A DNA stretch of 20,413 bases from NCBI GenBank assembly GCA_019423685.1, contig JAHZAY010000018.1:1-20413 (forward strand). The letters are read 5' to 3'. The position numbers were made by a program, and so were the translations under genes. Positions 14,248 to 20,362 of this stretch are shown in pieces; position 1 is the first letter of the stretch; each line of letters begins with the position of its first letter. The notes below the pieces were generated by a model, which was not told the DNA's origin, did not search any database, and saw only the letters and a list, made by a program, of their open reading frames with translations. The DNA is from Clostridiales bacterium (GTDB taxonomy: Bacteria > Bacillota > Clostridia > Oscillospirales > Ruminococcaceae).

Positions 14248-14617
14248 ACAGGGGCGACAGCCCCTACGAACCCCAGCGCAGGCGCTCCGCCCTGCACCCG
14301 GGTGACTTTCGTTGCACGACGAAAGTCACCAAAGGCGTGTCAGGGGGACACCCCCTGATACCCCCGCTTTTAGGGGGGATATTATCATCCCCCCACGGCG
14401 CCTTAGCGCCGTTCCCCCCAGAAGGAGGGACTACGTAGACACCACTTCGAGGGGGTTGCGGCTGTGCCGCAGGGGGAGCGAGAGCGTCCCCCTAAAGGGG
14501 AGTACCCAGAGGGTGCCCCCTCTGGGAGATTCTTTGGTGACTTTCTCATCGGGGAGAAAGTCACCCGGGTGCAGGGCGGAGCGCCTGCAAGGGAAAGGTA
14601 GGGGCTGCCGCCCCTGT
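14248..14617. repeat. Hairpin-mosaic element, copy A, with long inverted ends
   Basis: The element is bounded by a 33-bp perfect inverted repeat (14278-14310 and 14556-14588). Outside it lies a further hairpin on each side (AGGGGC/GCCCCT at 14250-14265 and 14600-14615). Inside are a 12-bp stem hairpin (14301-14330), an 8-bp stem (14340-14358), a core of about 113 bp (14384-14496) that recurs at 18941-19054, a 9-bp stem (14505-14526) and another 12-bp stem hairpin (14536-14565). Nearly the whole element is made of palindromes. It carries no credible gene; open frames across it are antisense, low-complexity and family-less. It is probably a non-autonomous mobile or REP-like element. Confidence 0.85.
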
Positions 14618-15030
14618 ACAATCTCCCCGAGGGCGGCATAGCGCCTGCATTGGGGGTACGTAGGGGCTGCCGCCCCTGTACAATCCCCCCGGCGGGGGCG
14701 GAGCGCCTGCAAGGGAAAGGTAGGGGCTGCCGCCCCTGTACAATCTCCCCGAGGGCGGCATAGCGCCTGCATTGGGGGTACGTAGGGGCTGCCGCCCCTG
14801 TACAATCCCCCCGGCGGGGGCGGAGCGCCTGCAAGGGAAAGGTAGGGGCTGCCGCCCCTGTACAATCCCCCCCGGGGCGGCATAGCGCCTGCAAGGGAAA
14901 GGTAGGGGCTGCCGCCCCTGTACAATCCCCCCGGCGGCGGCATAGCGCCTGCATTGGGGTACGTAGGGACTGCCGTCCCTGTACAATCCCCCGGGGGCGG
15001 AGCGCCTGCAAGGGAAAGGGAAAAATTTTT
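14581..15030. repeat. Tandem array of seven 57-62 bp hairpin units plus a partial eighth
   Basis: Units begin with GCGCCTGCA at 14581, 14641, 14703, 14763, 14825, 14885, 14945 and (partial) 15002. Each full unit contains TAGGGGCTGCCGCCCCTGTA, a 6-bp stem with a TGCC loop, and a variable C/G-rich linker. Units 1 and 2 (122 bp) are repeated perfectly as units 3 and 4. Unit 7 has the stem AGGGAC/GTCCCT instead, with pairing kept. The first unit is also the right end of element A. The array has no unique spacers and no gene, and reading frames stay open through it on the minus strand only because the repeat lacks stops. From 15031 to 15220 I see nothing recognisable. Confidence 0.93.
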
Positions 15031-15221
15031 GCGGCGCAATCGGCGGCAAACTGTCCGCGCAAAGGCCGGGCAATGCGGCCAGAGAAACCAGTATATGCTT
15101 TTGGCCGGGATTTGGTCCGCCTGTGCGGGCACCTTTTTTCGACGATTCCATACACTGGGATTGCAGGCACCTTTTTTGTCCTTGCCTTTTTGCGGGATGA
15201 TTAAGGCGCGGCACAATGGGT

Positions 15222-15227
15222 TACAAT
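15222..15227 (+). promoter_or_regulatory. Possible -10 of the mazF promoter
   Basis: TACAAT at 15222-15227 lies about 45 bp before the proposed start. No convincing -35 is found at 16-18 bp (GATTAA/ATTAAG). This is a weak call. Confidence 0.35.
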
Positions 15228-15270
15228 AACGGTGGAAGTCCAATAAATCGAAATGCCGGAGCGTGATATT

Positions 15271-15615
15271 GTGAAACGTGGAGATATTTATTATGCGGAC
15301 CTGAGCCCGGTGGTCGGCTCGGAGCAGGGAGGCGTGCGGCCTGTACTTATCGTGCAAAACGATGTGGGCAACCGGTACAGTCCGACGGTCATTGCGGCGG
15401 CCATCACCAGCCAGACCGAGAAGGCCAAGCTGCCCACCCACATTGCGCTGCACTCGCACAGCTGTGGGCTGTCCAAGGACTCGGTGGTGCTGCTCGAGCA
15501 GATCCGCACCATCGATAAGCGCCGCCTGCGGGAAAAGATGGGCACGCTGGACCCGAGCTCGATGGAGCAGGTGAACAAGGCGCTGTCGATCAGCTTTGGG
15601 CTCAAGGGCCGCTAA
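15271..15615 (+). CDS. MazF/EndoA-type mRNA endoribonuclease toxin, orphan
   Basis: 114 aa from GTG 15271, close to B. subtilis EndoA (116 aa). The PemK/MazF signature is clear: KRGDIYYADLSPVVGSEQGG, RPVLIVQND, the AAITSQTEKAKLPTH strand and SVVLLEQIRTIDKRRL. EndoA cuts mRNA at short specific sites and is normally held by a small antitoxin encoded just upstream. Here the upstream 200 bp hold no antitoxin-like frame and beyond that lies the repeat array. The GTG has GGAG (15258-15261) 9 nt away. The ATG at 15253 (MPERDIVKRGD) has no RBS but would give the longer N terminus. The gene is closed by a terminator, so no antitoxin follows either. The antitoxin may be elsewhere, or the protein may act alone. 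Confidence 0.92.
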   Translation: MKRGDIYYADLSPVVGSEQGGVRPVLIVQNDVGNRYSPTVIAAAITSQTEKAKLPTHIALHSHSCGLSKDSVVLLEQIRTIDKRRLREKMGTLDPSSMEQVNKALSISFGLKGR

Positions 15616-15621
15616 AAGCAC

Positions 15622-15657
15622 AAAAAAGGCCAGGGAAATCTCCCTGACCTTTTTTTA
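15622..15657. terminator. Terminator between mazF and the M24 peptidase gene
   Basis: AGGCCAGGGA and TCCCTGACCT form a stem with one mismatch on the plus strand (a G-U pair on the minus strand), with A-run and T-run flanks. It lies between convergent genes and could serve both. Confidence 0.85.
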
Positions 15658-15693
15658 TCGGTTGTTTTGGAAAATGGCAAAAAGCGTCCCCTG

Positions 15694-16938
15694 TTAGATG
15701 GCGTAGATGTGGTCGCGGCCCGGATAGAGGTAGGTGAGCTTTCCGTCCTGGGTGAAGGCCACCGTTTCCTCGGCGTTAAAGCGCACCCGCTGGCCGTCCC
15801 ACTGGGCAATCTCGCTCTCGGTGTTCAGCTCCAGCGCATAGCAGGTGTTGTGGTGCAGCGGGAAGTCTCCGAACTCGCCGGTGCCCTCCTGCTGATCCCA
15901 CAGGCCGACCACCGTGCCAGCGCTGTGTCCGAAAAAGCCCACCGGATGGCAGTAGAGCATCGGCTGCAATCCCTCGGCTTTGGCGCGGGCAAGGCTTGTC
16001 TTGAGGATCTCGTTGCCGGTGCGGCCGGCGATGTGCTCCTCGGCGACGATGTCCTGGAAGCGGTTGGTGCGGCGCAGACCCTCCTGCAGATACTCCGGCA
16101 CCTGTGTTTCGTCCTCGCGCAGCACATAGCCCAGGCGCTGGCTGTCGGTGCACAGACCAAAATATTTGATGCCGACGTCGTAGTGCAGCAGGTCGCCGTG
16201 CTGGATGATCATGCCGGTGGTGCCAACGCCCGGCAGGCCCTTGCGCTGGATGTCGACGTGGGGGCTAAACCAGAAGGTCAGGCCCAGGCGGTTGATCTCC
16301 TGGCCGATCCACTCCTCGACCTCGGTGGTGGTGGTGACGCCGGGGGTGATGACCTTGCGGGAGAAGGCCTCCTCGCAGATGTCCATCGCCAGCGCATAGA
16401 TGCTGCGGTAGCGGGAGAGCTCCTCCTCGGTGCGGGCCTCGATCCAGCGGGTGCACAGGGTGTAGGCACTGGTGAGCTTGGCTTTGTCCTGCTCGTGCAG
16501 CGCGGCGCACAGCTGCTCATAGAGGTTGTGGGAGAGTCCGTCGCACATCGCGCTGATCTTCGAGCAGTTGATGCCGATCGTTTTGGGGTTTACCTTGCGC
16601 ACAAAGTCGGCCAGCTGCTGCAATTGGTCGCCGGGCTGGCGGTTGTCGTAGCCCTGGGTGTAGACGGTGGAGAGCCGCTCATCGGGGCGGCCGAAGTTGT
16701 AGGCGCCAAAGCCGGAGTCGTTGCGGACAAAGACCAGGCAGGACAACCTTCTGGCGGTCAGGCACAGCGAGGGGATCATGGTCGGAAAGACCGGGTCCTC
16801 GTTGTACTCGCGGCACAGGATGATCCACATATCAAAGCCGGTCTCTTCCATCAGCTGGGGCAGCAGGTGATGGATGCGGTAGCAAAGCTGCTGATCGAAG
16901 ATCTCGTACTGTTTTTTTAGCGAAACGGTTTGCCTCAT
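15694..16938 (-). CDS. M24 family metallopeptidase (Xaa-Pro aminopeptidase-like)
   Basis: 414 aa. An N-terminal creatinase-like domain (about 1-160) comes before a pita-bread M24 domain (about 170-400). The likely metal ligands are the D in LLHYDVG, the D in GLCTDSQR, the H in FFGHSAG, the E in YALELNTES and the E in FNAEETVAF, so all five positions appear kept. Members remove an N-terminal residue before proline or act on related dipeptides in the cytosol. The usual GHGIG around the histidine is replaced by GHSAG, so this is a divergent subfamily and substrate is not certain. ATG 16938 has AGGAGTG at a good distance; a further upstream in-frame start (16974) overlaps the -10 promoter and is rejected. 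Confidence 0.87.
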   Translation of the reverse strand: MRQTVSLKKQYEIFDQQLCYRIHHLLPQLMEETGFDMWIILCREYNEDPVFPTMIPSLCLTARRLSCLVFVRNDSGFGAYNFGRPDERLSTVYTQGYDNRQPGDQLQQLADFVRKVNPKTIGINCSKISAMCDGLSHNLYEQLCAALHEQDKAKLTSAYTLCTRWIEARTEEELSRYRSIYALAMDICEEAFSRKVITPGVTTTTEVEEWIGQEINRLGLTFWFSPHVDIQRKGLPGVGTTGMIIQHGDLLHYDVGIKYFGLCTDSQRLGYVLREDETQVPEYLQEGLRRTNRFQDIVAEEHIAGRTGNEILKTSLARAKAEGLQPMLYCHPVGFFGHSAGTVVGLWDQQEGTGEFGDFPLHHNTCYALELNTESEIAQWDGQRVRFNAEETVAFTQDGKLTYLYPGRDHIYAI

Positions 16939-16972
16939 GGCGGTCACTCCTATCAAGAAAGATTTCCCCTCC

Positions 16973-16981
16973 ATTATAGCA
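16973..16981 (-). promoter_or_regulatory. Extended -10 promoter of the M24 peptidase gene
   Basis: On the minus strand TGCTATAAT (plus 16981-16973) lies about 35 bp before ATG 16938. No good -35 is seen, as is typical for extended -10 promoters. Confidence 0.72.
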
Positions 16982-17115
16982 CAGAAAATCCGGCATTTCT
17001 TCCCAATTTTTTTACAGATCGTTTGAATCTTTGGTGAAATATTTTCTGCGCTCCCCCCGTTTTATAGGAAAAGGCAATATACATCAATACCCGATCGAGG
17101 GAAGGAGAATGTTCG

Positions 17116-17490
17116 ATGAAACTTTTGGGAAATTTGATCTGGTTTTTGTTTGGCGGCCTGTGGATGGGGCTGGGCTGGACGCTGGTGGGGCTGCTGTGGT
17201 GCGTCACCATCGTCGGCATCCCGGTGGGGGTGCAGTGCTTTAAGTTTGCCGGCCTTGCCTTTTTCCCCTTCGGCAAGGAGGTGTTGTACAAAGGCGGCGC
17301 GCCCTCGGTGCTGCTGAACATCCTGTGGCTGCTGTTTGGCGGGCTGCCGCTGGCCGTCTCTGCGGCGCTCCACGGGCTGCTCTTCTGTGTCACCGTCGTC
17401 GGCATCCCCTTTGGGTTACAGTGCTTTAAGATGGCGCGGCTGGCGCTGGCCCCGTTTGGCGCATCTGTCGTGGTGGCCTGCCGCGGGTAA
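17116..17490 (+). CDS. YccF-domain inner membrane protein
   Basis: 124 aa. Two copies of the YccF domain are visible, each with hydrophobic stretches around LIWFLFGGLWMGLGW/ILWLLFGGLPLAVSA, then CVTIVGIPVGVQCFKFAGLAFFPFG and CVTVVGIPFGLQCFKMARLALAPFG. The internal duplication is plain: VGIPxGxQCFKxAxLAxxPFG occurs twice. The family is widespread and of unknown function. The start has GAAGGAGAA upstream (RBS about 17101-17106). It is a single-gene unit with a very strong terminator. Confidence 0.92.
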   Translation: MKLLGNLIWFLFGGLWMGLGWTLVGLLWCVTIVGIPVGVQCFKFAGLAFFPFGKEVLYKGGAPSVLLNILWLLFGGLPLAVSAALHGLLFCVTVVGIPFGLQCFKMARLALAPFGASVVVACRG

Positions 17491-17497
17491 CGGTGGA

Positions 17498-17550
17498 CAG
17501 GGAGGGGAGGCAAAGCAAACGGCTTTGCCTCCCCTCCCTGTTTCTTTTTT
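17498..17550 (+). terminator. Very strong terminator after the YccF gene
   Basis: A 19-bp perfect stem (17498-17516 with 17522-17540) around AAACG, followed by TTTCTTTTTT. It isolates the ArsR/SdpI unit from read-through. Confidence 0.95.
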
Positions 17551-17554
17551 GAAA

Positions 17555-17580
17555 GCTATTTAGAAATTTATCTAAATAGC
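17555..17580. promoter_or_regulatory. Operator O1 of the ArsR/SdpR-type repressor
   Basis: GCTATTTAGA, six bases, TCTAAATAGC is a perfect 10-bp-arm palindrome. Its 22-bp core (17557-17578) matches O2 at almost every base. It ends 2 bp before the -35 box. Confidence 0.82.
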
Positions 17581-17582
17581 AC

Positions 17583-17610
17583 TTGACTTGCCAGCAAAGT
17601 TTGCTATAAT
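17583..17610 (+). promoter_or_regulatory. Promoter of the repressor-SdpI operon
   Basis: TTGACT (17583-17588), 16 bp, TATAAT (17605-17610) with an extended TGC just before. It is sandwiched between the two palindromic operators, so repressor binding would block it directly. Confidence 0.85.
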
Positions 17611-17611
17611 G

Positions 17612-17633
17612 TATTTAGAAAATTTTCTAAATA
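17612..17633. promoter_or_regulatory. Operator O2 of the ArsR/SdpR-type repressor
   Basis: A perfect 22-bp palindrome with arms TATTTAGAAAA and TTTTCTAAATA, starting 1 bp after the -10 box and covering the expected transcription start. Its centre is 55 bp from that of O1, about five helical turns. The two sites share the consensus TATTTAGAAA...TCTAAATA. Confidence 0.88.
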
Positions 17634-17657
17634 GAAGGCCACAAAGGAGGAAAGACA

Positions 17658-17969
17658 GTGGGATTGGCAGAAACCTTTAAAGCTCTCTCCGACCCGGTAA
17701 GGAGAGAGATTCTGATGCTGCTGCGCAAGGGAAAGATGTCGGCGGGGGAAATTGCGGCGCACTTTGAGATGACCGGTGCGACGGTCTCCTACCACCTTTC
17801 GCAGCTGAAGAAGGCCGACCTGATTTTGGAGGAGCGCAAAAAAAACTACATCTACTACCAGCTGAACACCAGCGTCTTTGAGGAGATCATGATGTGGATT
17901 GCGCAGTTTTCCAACCGGCAGGAACAGCAGGGGGAGGAAAAATCGGGTGAGCCGGACGACCGCGCCTAA
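17658..17969 (+). CDS. ArsR-family repressor, SdpR-like
   Basis: 103 aa. The winged-helix domain (about 3-85) opens with ETFKALSDPVRREILMLLRKGKMSAGEIAAHF. The recognition helix is MTGATVSYHLSQLKKADLI, and the wing ERKKNYIYYQLNTSVFEEIMMWI closely follows SdpR of B. subtilis. No metal-binding cysteines of ArsR/SmtB type are visible, so it probably senses through a partner protein rather than a metal. In B. subtilis SdpR is sequestered by membrane SdpI when the SdpC toxin is present, which relieves repression. The start is GTG 17658, 7 nt after AAAGGAGG. Two palindromic operators at its promoter imply autoregulation. SdpI-like follows after 33 bp. Confidence 0.9.
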   Translation: MGLAETFKALSDPVRREILMLLRKGKMSAGEIAAHFEMTGATVSYHLSQLKKADLILEERKKNYIYYQLNTSVFEEIMMWIAQFSNRQEQQGEEKSGEPDDRA

Positions 17970-18002
17970 AAGAGGGGCTTGCACAGAACAGGAGGTATTG
18001 TG

Positions 18003-18680
18003 ATGTTAAAACAGCAAAGAAAAGAGAAGGGGTCTCGGTTGTGGCGGATTGCCGTGGCGGTGTTGATGCTGCTGCCGGTGGTGGAGGTGCTGTGGATGCT
18101 GCCCGGCTTGCCGGACACCGTTCCGGTGCACTGGGGGGTGGATGGTTCGCCCGACCGCTATGGCAGCAGGTGGGAGCTGCTGATTCCCGCCGCCATCGTG
18201 CTGCTTGTGGGGGGATTGCTGTTGCGCGATTCCTTTTCCCGCCAACCCAAGGGGATGCGCACCGGCGGACTGCTCACCATGTTGGTCTTTAACGTCATCC
18301 AGCCGGTGGTGCTGTATGTCACCGTCCGGCCGGAGAGCAACATCATGGAGTTTTCCTTTGGCAAGATTGTTTGCGGGCTGATCTCGCTGGTGCTGCTTGT
18401 GGTGGGCAACTACATGCCCAAAATTTCCTGGGAATACCGTTTGCAGCGCAAGCACGGCTTCCGCACCCGCTATGCCCTCTCGGACGAAAGGGTGTGGAGC
18501 CGCACCCAGCGCTTTGGCGGGTATGTGTATATGGCGTCCGGCCTTGTGGGAATCGTGGCGGCCCTGCTGTTGTCCAACCTTGCCTGTGTTTTGGTGATGC
18601 TGCTGGCAGTTTTCTTGGGCTGCCTGATCGTGTACTGGTATTCCTGGTTTGCCTGGAAGCAGGAGCAGAAGGAGCATTAG
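18003..18680 (+). CDS. SdpI/YhfL-type membrane protein (DUF1648 plus SdpI domain)
   Basis: 225 aa, about six membrane helices. The N-terminal DUF1648 region (about 15-75) has LPDTVPVHWGVDGSPDRYGSR. The C-terminal SdpI region (about 130-215) has GNYMPKI, FRTRYALSDERVWSRTQRFGG and a last helix followed by a charged tail. SdpI gives immunity to the SdpC killing factor in B. subtilis and transmits its presence to SdpR. No sdpC-like gene is in the window, so here the pair may answer a foreign or endogenous envelope stress. ATG 18003 follows AGGAGG (17990-17995). No clear terminator follows; 18681-18754 holds only a small inverted repeat (CCGGAGG/CCTCCGG). Confidence 0.87.
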   Translation: MLKQQRKEKGSRLWRIAVAVLMLLPVVEVLWMLPGLPDTVPVHWGVDGSPDRYGSRWELLIPAAIVLLVGGLLLRDSFSRQPKGMRTGGLLTMLVFNVIQPVVLYVTVRPESNIMEFSFGKIVCGLISLVLLVVGNYMPKISWEYRLQRKHGFRTRYALSDERVWSRTQRFGGYVYMASGLVGIVAALLLSNLACVLVMLLAVFLGCLIVYWYSWFAWKQEQKEH

Positions 18681-18754
18681 CAGAGCCGGAGGAAGGGGGA
18701 ATGGGGGTTTGCACCAAAATTTCCTCCGGAGGTTGAATTTTACATGAATTTTGC

Positions 18755-19110
18755 AGGGACGGCAGTCCCTACGTACCCCAAATGTGGGGTTACCCACCCC
18801 ACACCCGGGGGCATTTTGCAGGGACGGCAGTCCCTACCACCCACGATTTAGGGCGCTGTGCCCCTAACCCCGGGTGACTTTCTCCCCGATGAGAAAGTCA
18901 CCAAAGAATCTCCCAGAGGGGAATTCCCCTCTGGGTATTTATCATCCCCCCAACGGAGCTTTAGCGCCGTTCCCCCCAGAAGGAGGGACTACGTAGAAAC
19001 CACTTCGAGGGGGTTGCGGCTTCGCCGCAGGGGGAGCGAGAGCGTCCCCCTAAAAGCGGGGGTATCAGGGCGGAGCGCCTGCATTAGGGGAAGGTAGGGG
19101 CCACCGGCCA
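18755..19110. repeat. Hairpin-mosaic element, copy B
   Basis: Left side: two copies of AGGGACGGCAGTCCCT (18755-18770 and 18820-18835) in the opposite orientation to the array at 14581. Next come a 12-bp stem hairpin (18873-18902) and a perfect 24-bp palindrome (18912-18935). The shared core (18941-19054) is about 95% identical to copy A and in the same orientation. Right side: GGCGGAGCGCCTGCATTA and a decayed TAGGGGCC hairpin start. No gene is credible in 18681-19253. The short end-to-end inverted repeat of copy A is not preserved here, so this copy is either incomplete or differently assembled. Confidence 0.87.
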
Positions 19111-19154
19111 AAACGTCGCTGTCAGACAGAAATAAAAATTTTACAAAAAATGGC

Positions 19155-19183
19155 TTTACTCCCGGTGCGGGGTGTTGTATAAT
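19155..19183 (+). promoter_or_regulatory. Promoter of the transglutaminase-like gene
   Basis: TTTACT (19155-19160), 17 bp, TATAAT (19178-19183). It starts just downstream of element B and gives a leader of about 65 nt with RBS AGGAGG at 19240-19245. Confidence 0.75.
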
Positions 19184-19253
19184 AAGGATAACAGGAGCTT
19201 TCCGGCATTTTTTGCGCAGGAAGGCGGCAAATCTCATACAGGAGGAGATATCT

Positions 19254-20240
19254 ATGATGAAGAAAATTTTGTCCGCGGCCCTGGCCATGGCGATGGTCCT
19301 CTCGATGGCCGTCAGCAGCGCTGCGGCTCTGGGCAAACCGGGCAAGGTGACCTCCACCACCACAACCCAGTCCACCACAACCACCACATCTTCCAGCAGC
19401 ACCAAAAAGACCACCAGCTCGCAGGCGTACGATCTGTGCCGCACCCAGCTGAAAAATGATACCCTGGCACTGCGGATGCACGACACCTTTTTGAGCGGGC
19501 TCAAAGCCAATAAAAACACCATCACCGTCAGCATCAAGGGCTACAGCGAGGACCAGGTATACAAGGCATTCCAGACCTCTGTGCAGATGATCTTCGACGA
19601 GCATCCGGAAATCTTCTGGCTCGACCCGAACCTGCAAAATCTGGTCGTCAGCAAGGACCACAACACCCTGACCTTCTATCCTCGCCCGGCTTCCGGTTAC
19701 GGCACAGCCAGCAAGGACGGCACCACCGCTTCCACGATTAACACCACCGCCATCAAGAACACCGCTGCAAAGATGGACGCTGCGATCAGCAAGATGACCG
19801 GTTCCACCCGCTATGCGCTGGTCAAATCCATCCATGACTCGATCGTCAAAGGCACCCAGTACCCGGCAAATCCGGACAAGGCCACCCACAACCAGCACCA
19901 GGCAGTCGGCCCGCTGGTAGAGGGCGAGTCGGTCTGCGACGGTTACGCCAAGGCCTTTAAATATGCCTGCGACCAGAAAGGCATCCCGTGCCTGATCGTG
20001 GTCGGCACCGCCACCAACAATCTGGGCGAAAAGGGCACCCATGCGTGGAACTATGTCCAGATGGAGGACGGCAAGTGGTATCAGGTAGACGCCGACTGGG
20101 ATGACCCGCAGACCAAGGGCGGCAACAGCAAGAGCTATCTGATCTACGACTACTTCCTCGAGGGCAACGACGCCAACAACCAGCGCGTAAAGGGCAGCTA
20201 CACCTACCCGGCTCTGGCTTCCAGCGACTACGCTGCATAG
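19254..20240 (+). CDS. Secreted transglutaminase-like protein
   Basis: 328 aa. A signal peptide (MMKKILSAALAMAMVLSMAV..., about 1-25) leads to ALGKPG and a Thr/Ser-rich low-complexity linker (about 32-58). After an unrecognised region (about 60-180) comes a transglutaminase-like domain with a papain-type triad. The Cys is in GESVCDGYAKAFKYACDQ, the His in GTHAWNYVQ and the Asp in WYQVDADWDDP. Such extracellular domains cleave or crosslink peptides or act as wall-associated proteases; the true reaction is unknown. The start is the first of two ATGs, 8 nt after AGGAGG. No sorting signal is seen, so it is probably released or wall-associated through the linker. It is a single-gene unit. Confidence 0.9.
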   Translation: MMKKILSAALAMAMVLSMAVSSAAALGKPGKVTSTTTTQSTTTTTSSSSTKKTTSSQAYDLCRTQLKNDTLALRMHDTFLSGLKANKNTITVSIKGYSEDQVYKAFQTSVQMIFDEHPEIFWLDPNLQNLVVSKDHNTLTFYPRPASGYGTASKDGTTASTINTTAIKNTAAKMDAAISKMTGSTRYALVKSIHDSIVKGTQYPANPDKATHNQHQAVGPLVEGESVCDGYAKAFKYACDQKGIPCLIVVGTATNNLGEKGTHAWNYVQMEDGKWYQVDADWDDPQTKGGNSKSYLIYDYFLEGNDANNQRVKGSYTYPALASSDYAA

Positions 20241-20268
20241 TTTAGACACAAAGCGACAACAAGGATCG

Positions 20269-20302
20269 AAAATCCCGGCAGTTTCTGCCGGGATTTTTTT
20301 TA
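20269..20302 (+). terminator. Terminator of the transglutaminase-like gene
   Basis: AATCCCGGCAG and CTGCCGGGATT pair around TTT, followed by a T-run. It lies about 30 nt after the stop. Confidence 0.94.
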
Positions 20303-20313
20303 TCGCAAGGGTG

Positions 20314-20342
20314 TTGACAAAGGGAAAATTTTGTTATATAAT
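20314..20342 (+). promoter_or_regulatory. Consensus promoter of the tRNA-Val unit
   Basis: TTGACA (20314-20319), exactly 17 bp, TATAAT (20337-20342), a perfect match, 20 bp before the mature tRNA start. Probably the start of a second tRNA cluster. Confidence 0.9.
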
Positions 20343-20362
20343 ATCAAATGTTCTCAAAATTT

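Noticed and set aside
14581..15030. CRISPR array
   Set aside because: The repeat is regular, but the intervening segments are repeated rather than unique, the unit itself is a tandem repeat, and no cas gene is in the window.
14581..15030. Integron-type attC array
   Set aside because: The palindromes of about 60 bp recall attC sites, but there are no cassette genes between them, no GTTRRRY core was recognised, and there is no integrase.
14954..15229. 91-aa plus-strand frame just upstream of mazF, considered as its antitoxin
   Set aside because: It starts inside the repeat array, has no ribbon-helix-helix or AbrB-like pattern, and no suitable RBS.
14403..15621. Long overlapping minus-strand frames with repeated GGLYRGGSPY/GDCTGAAAPT peptides
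   Set aside because: They arise because the 60-62 bp hairpin repeat has no stops in several minus-strand frames. All frames stay open at once, they lack an RBS and a family match, and the longest runs antisense over mazF.
15667..16920. 417-aa plus-strand frame opposite the M24 peptidase
   Set aside because: Antisense shadow with Val/Ala/Gly-rich composition; the minus frame keeps the M24 metal ligands.
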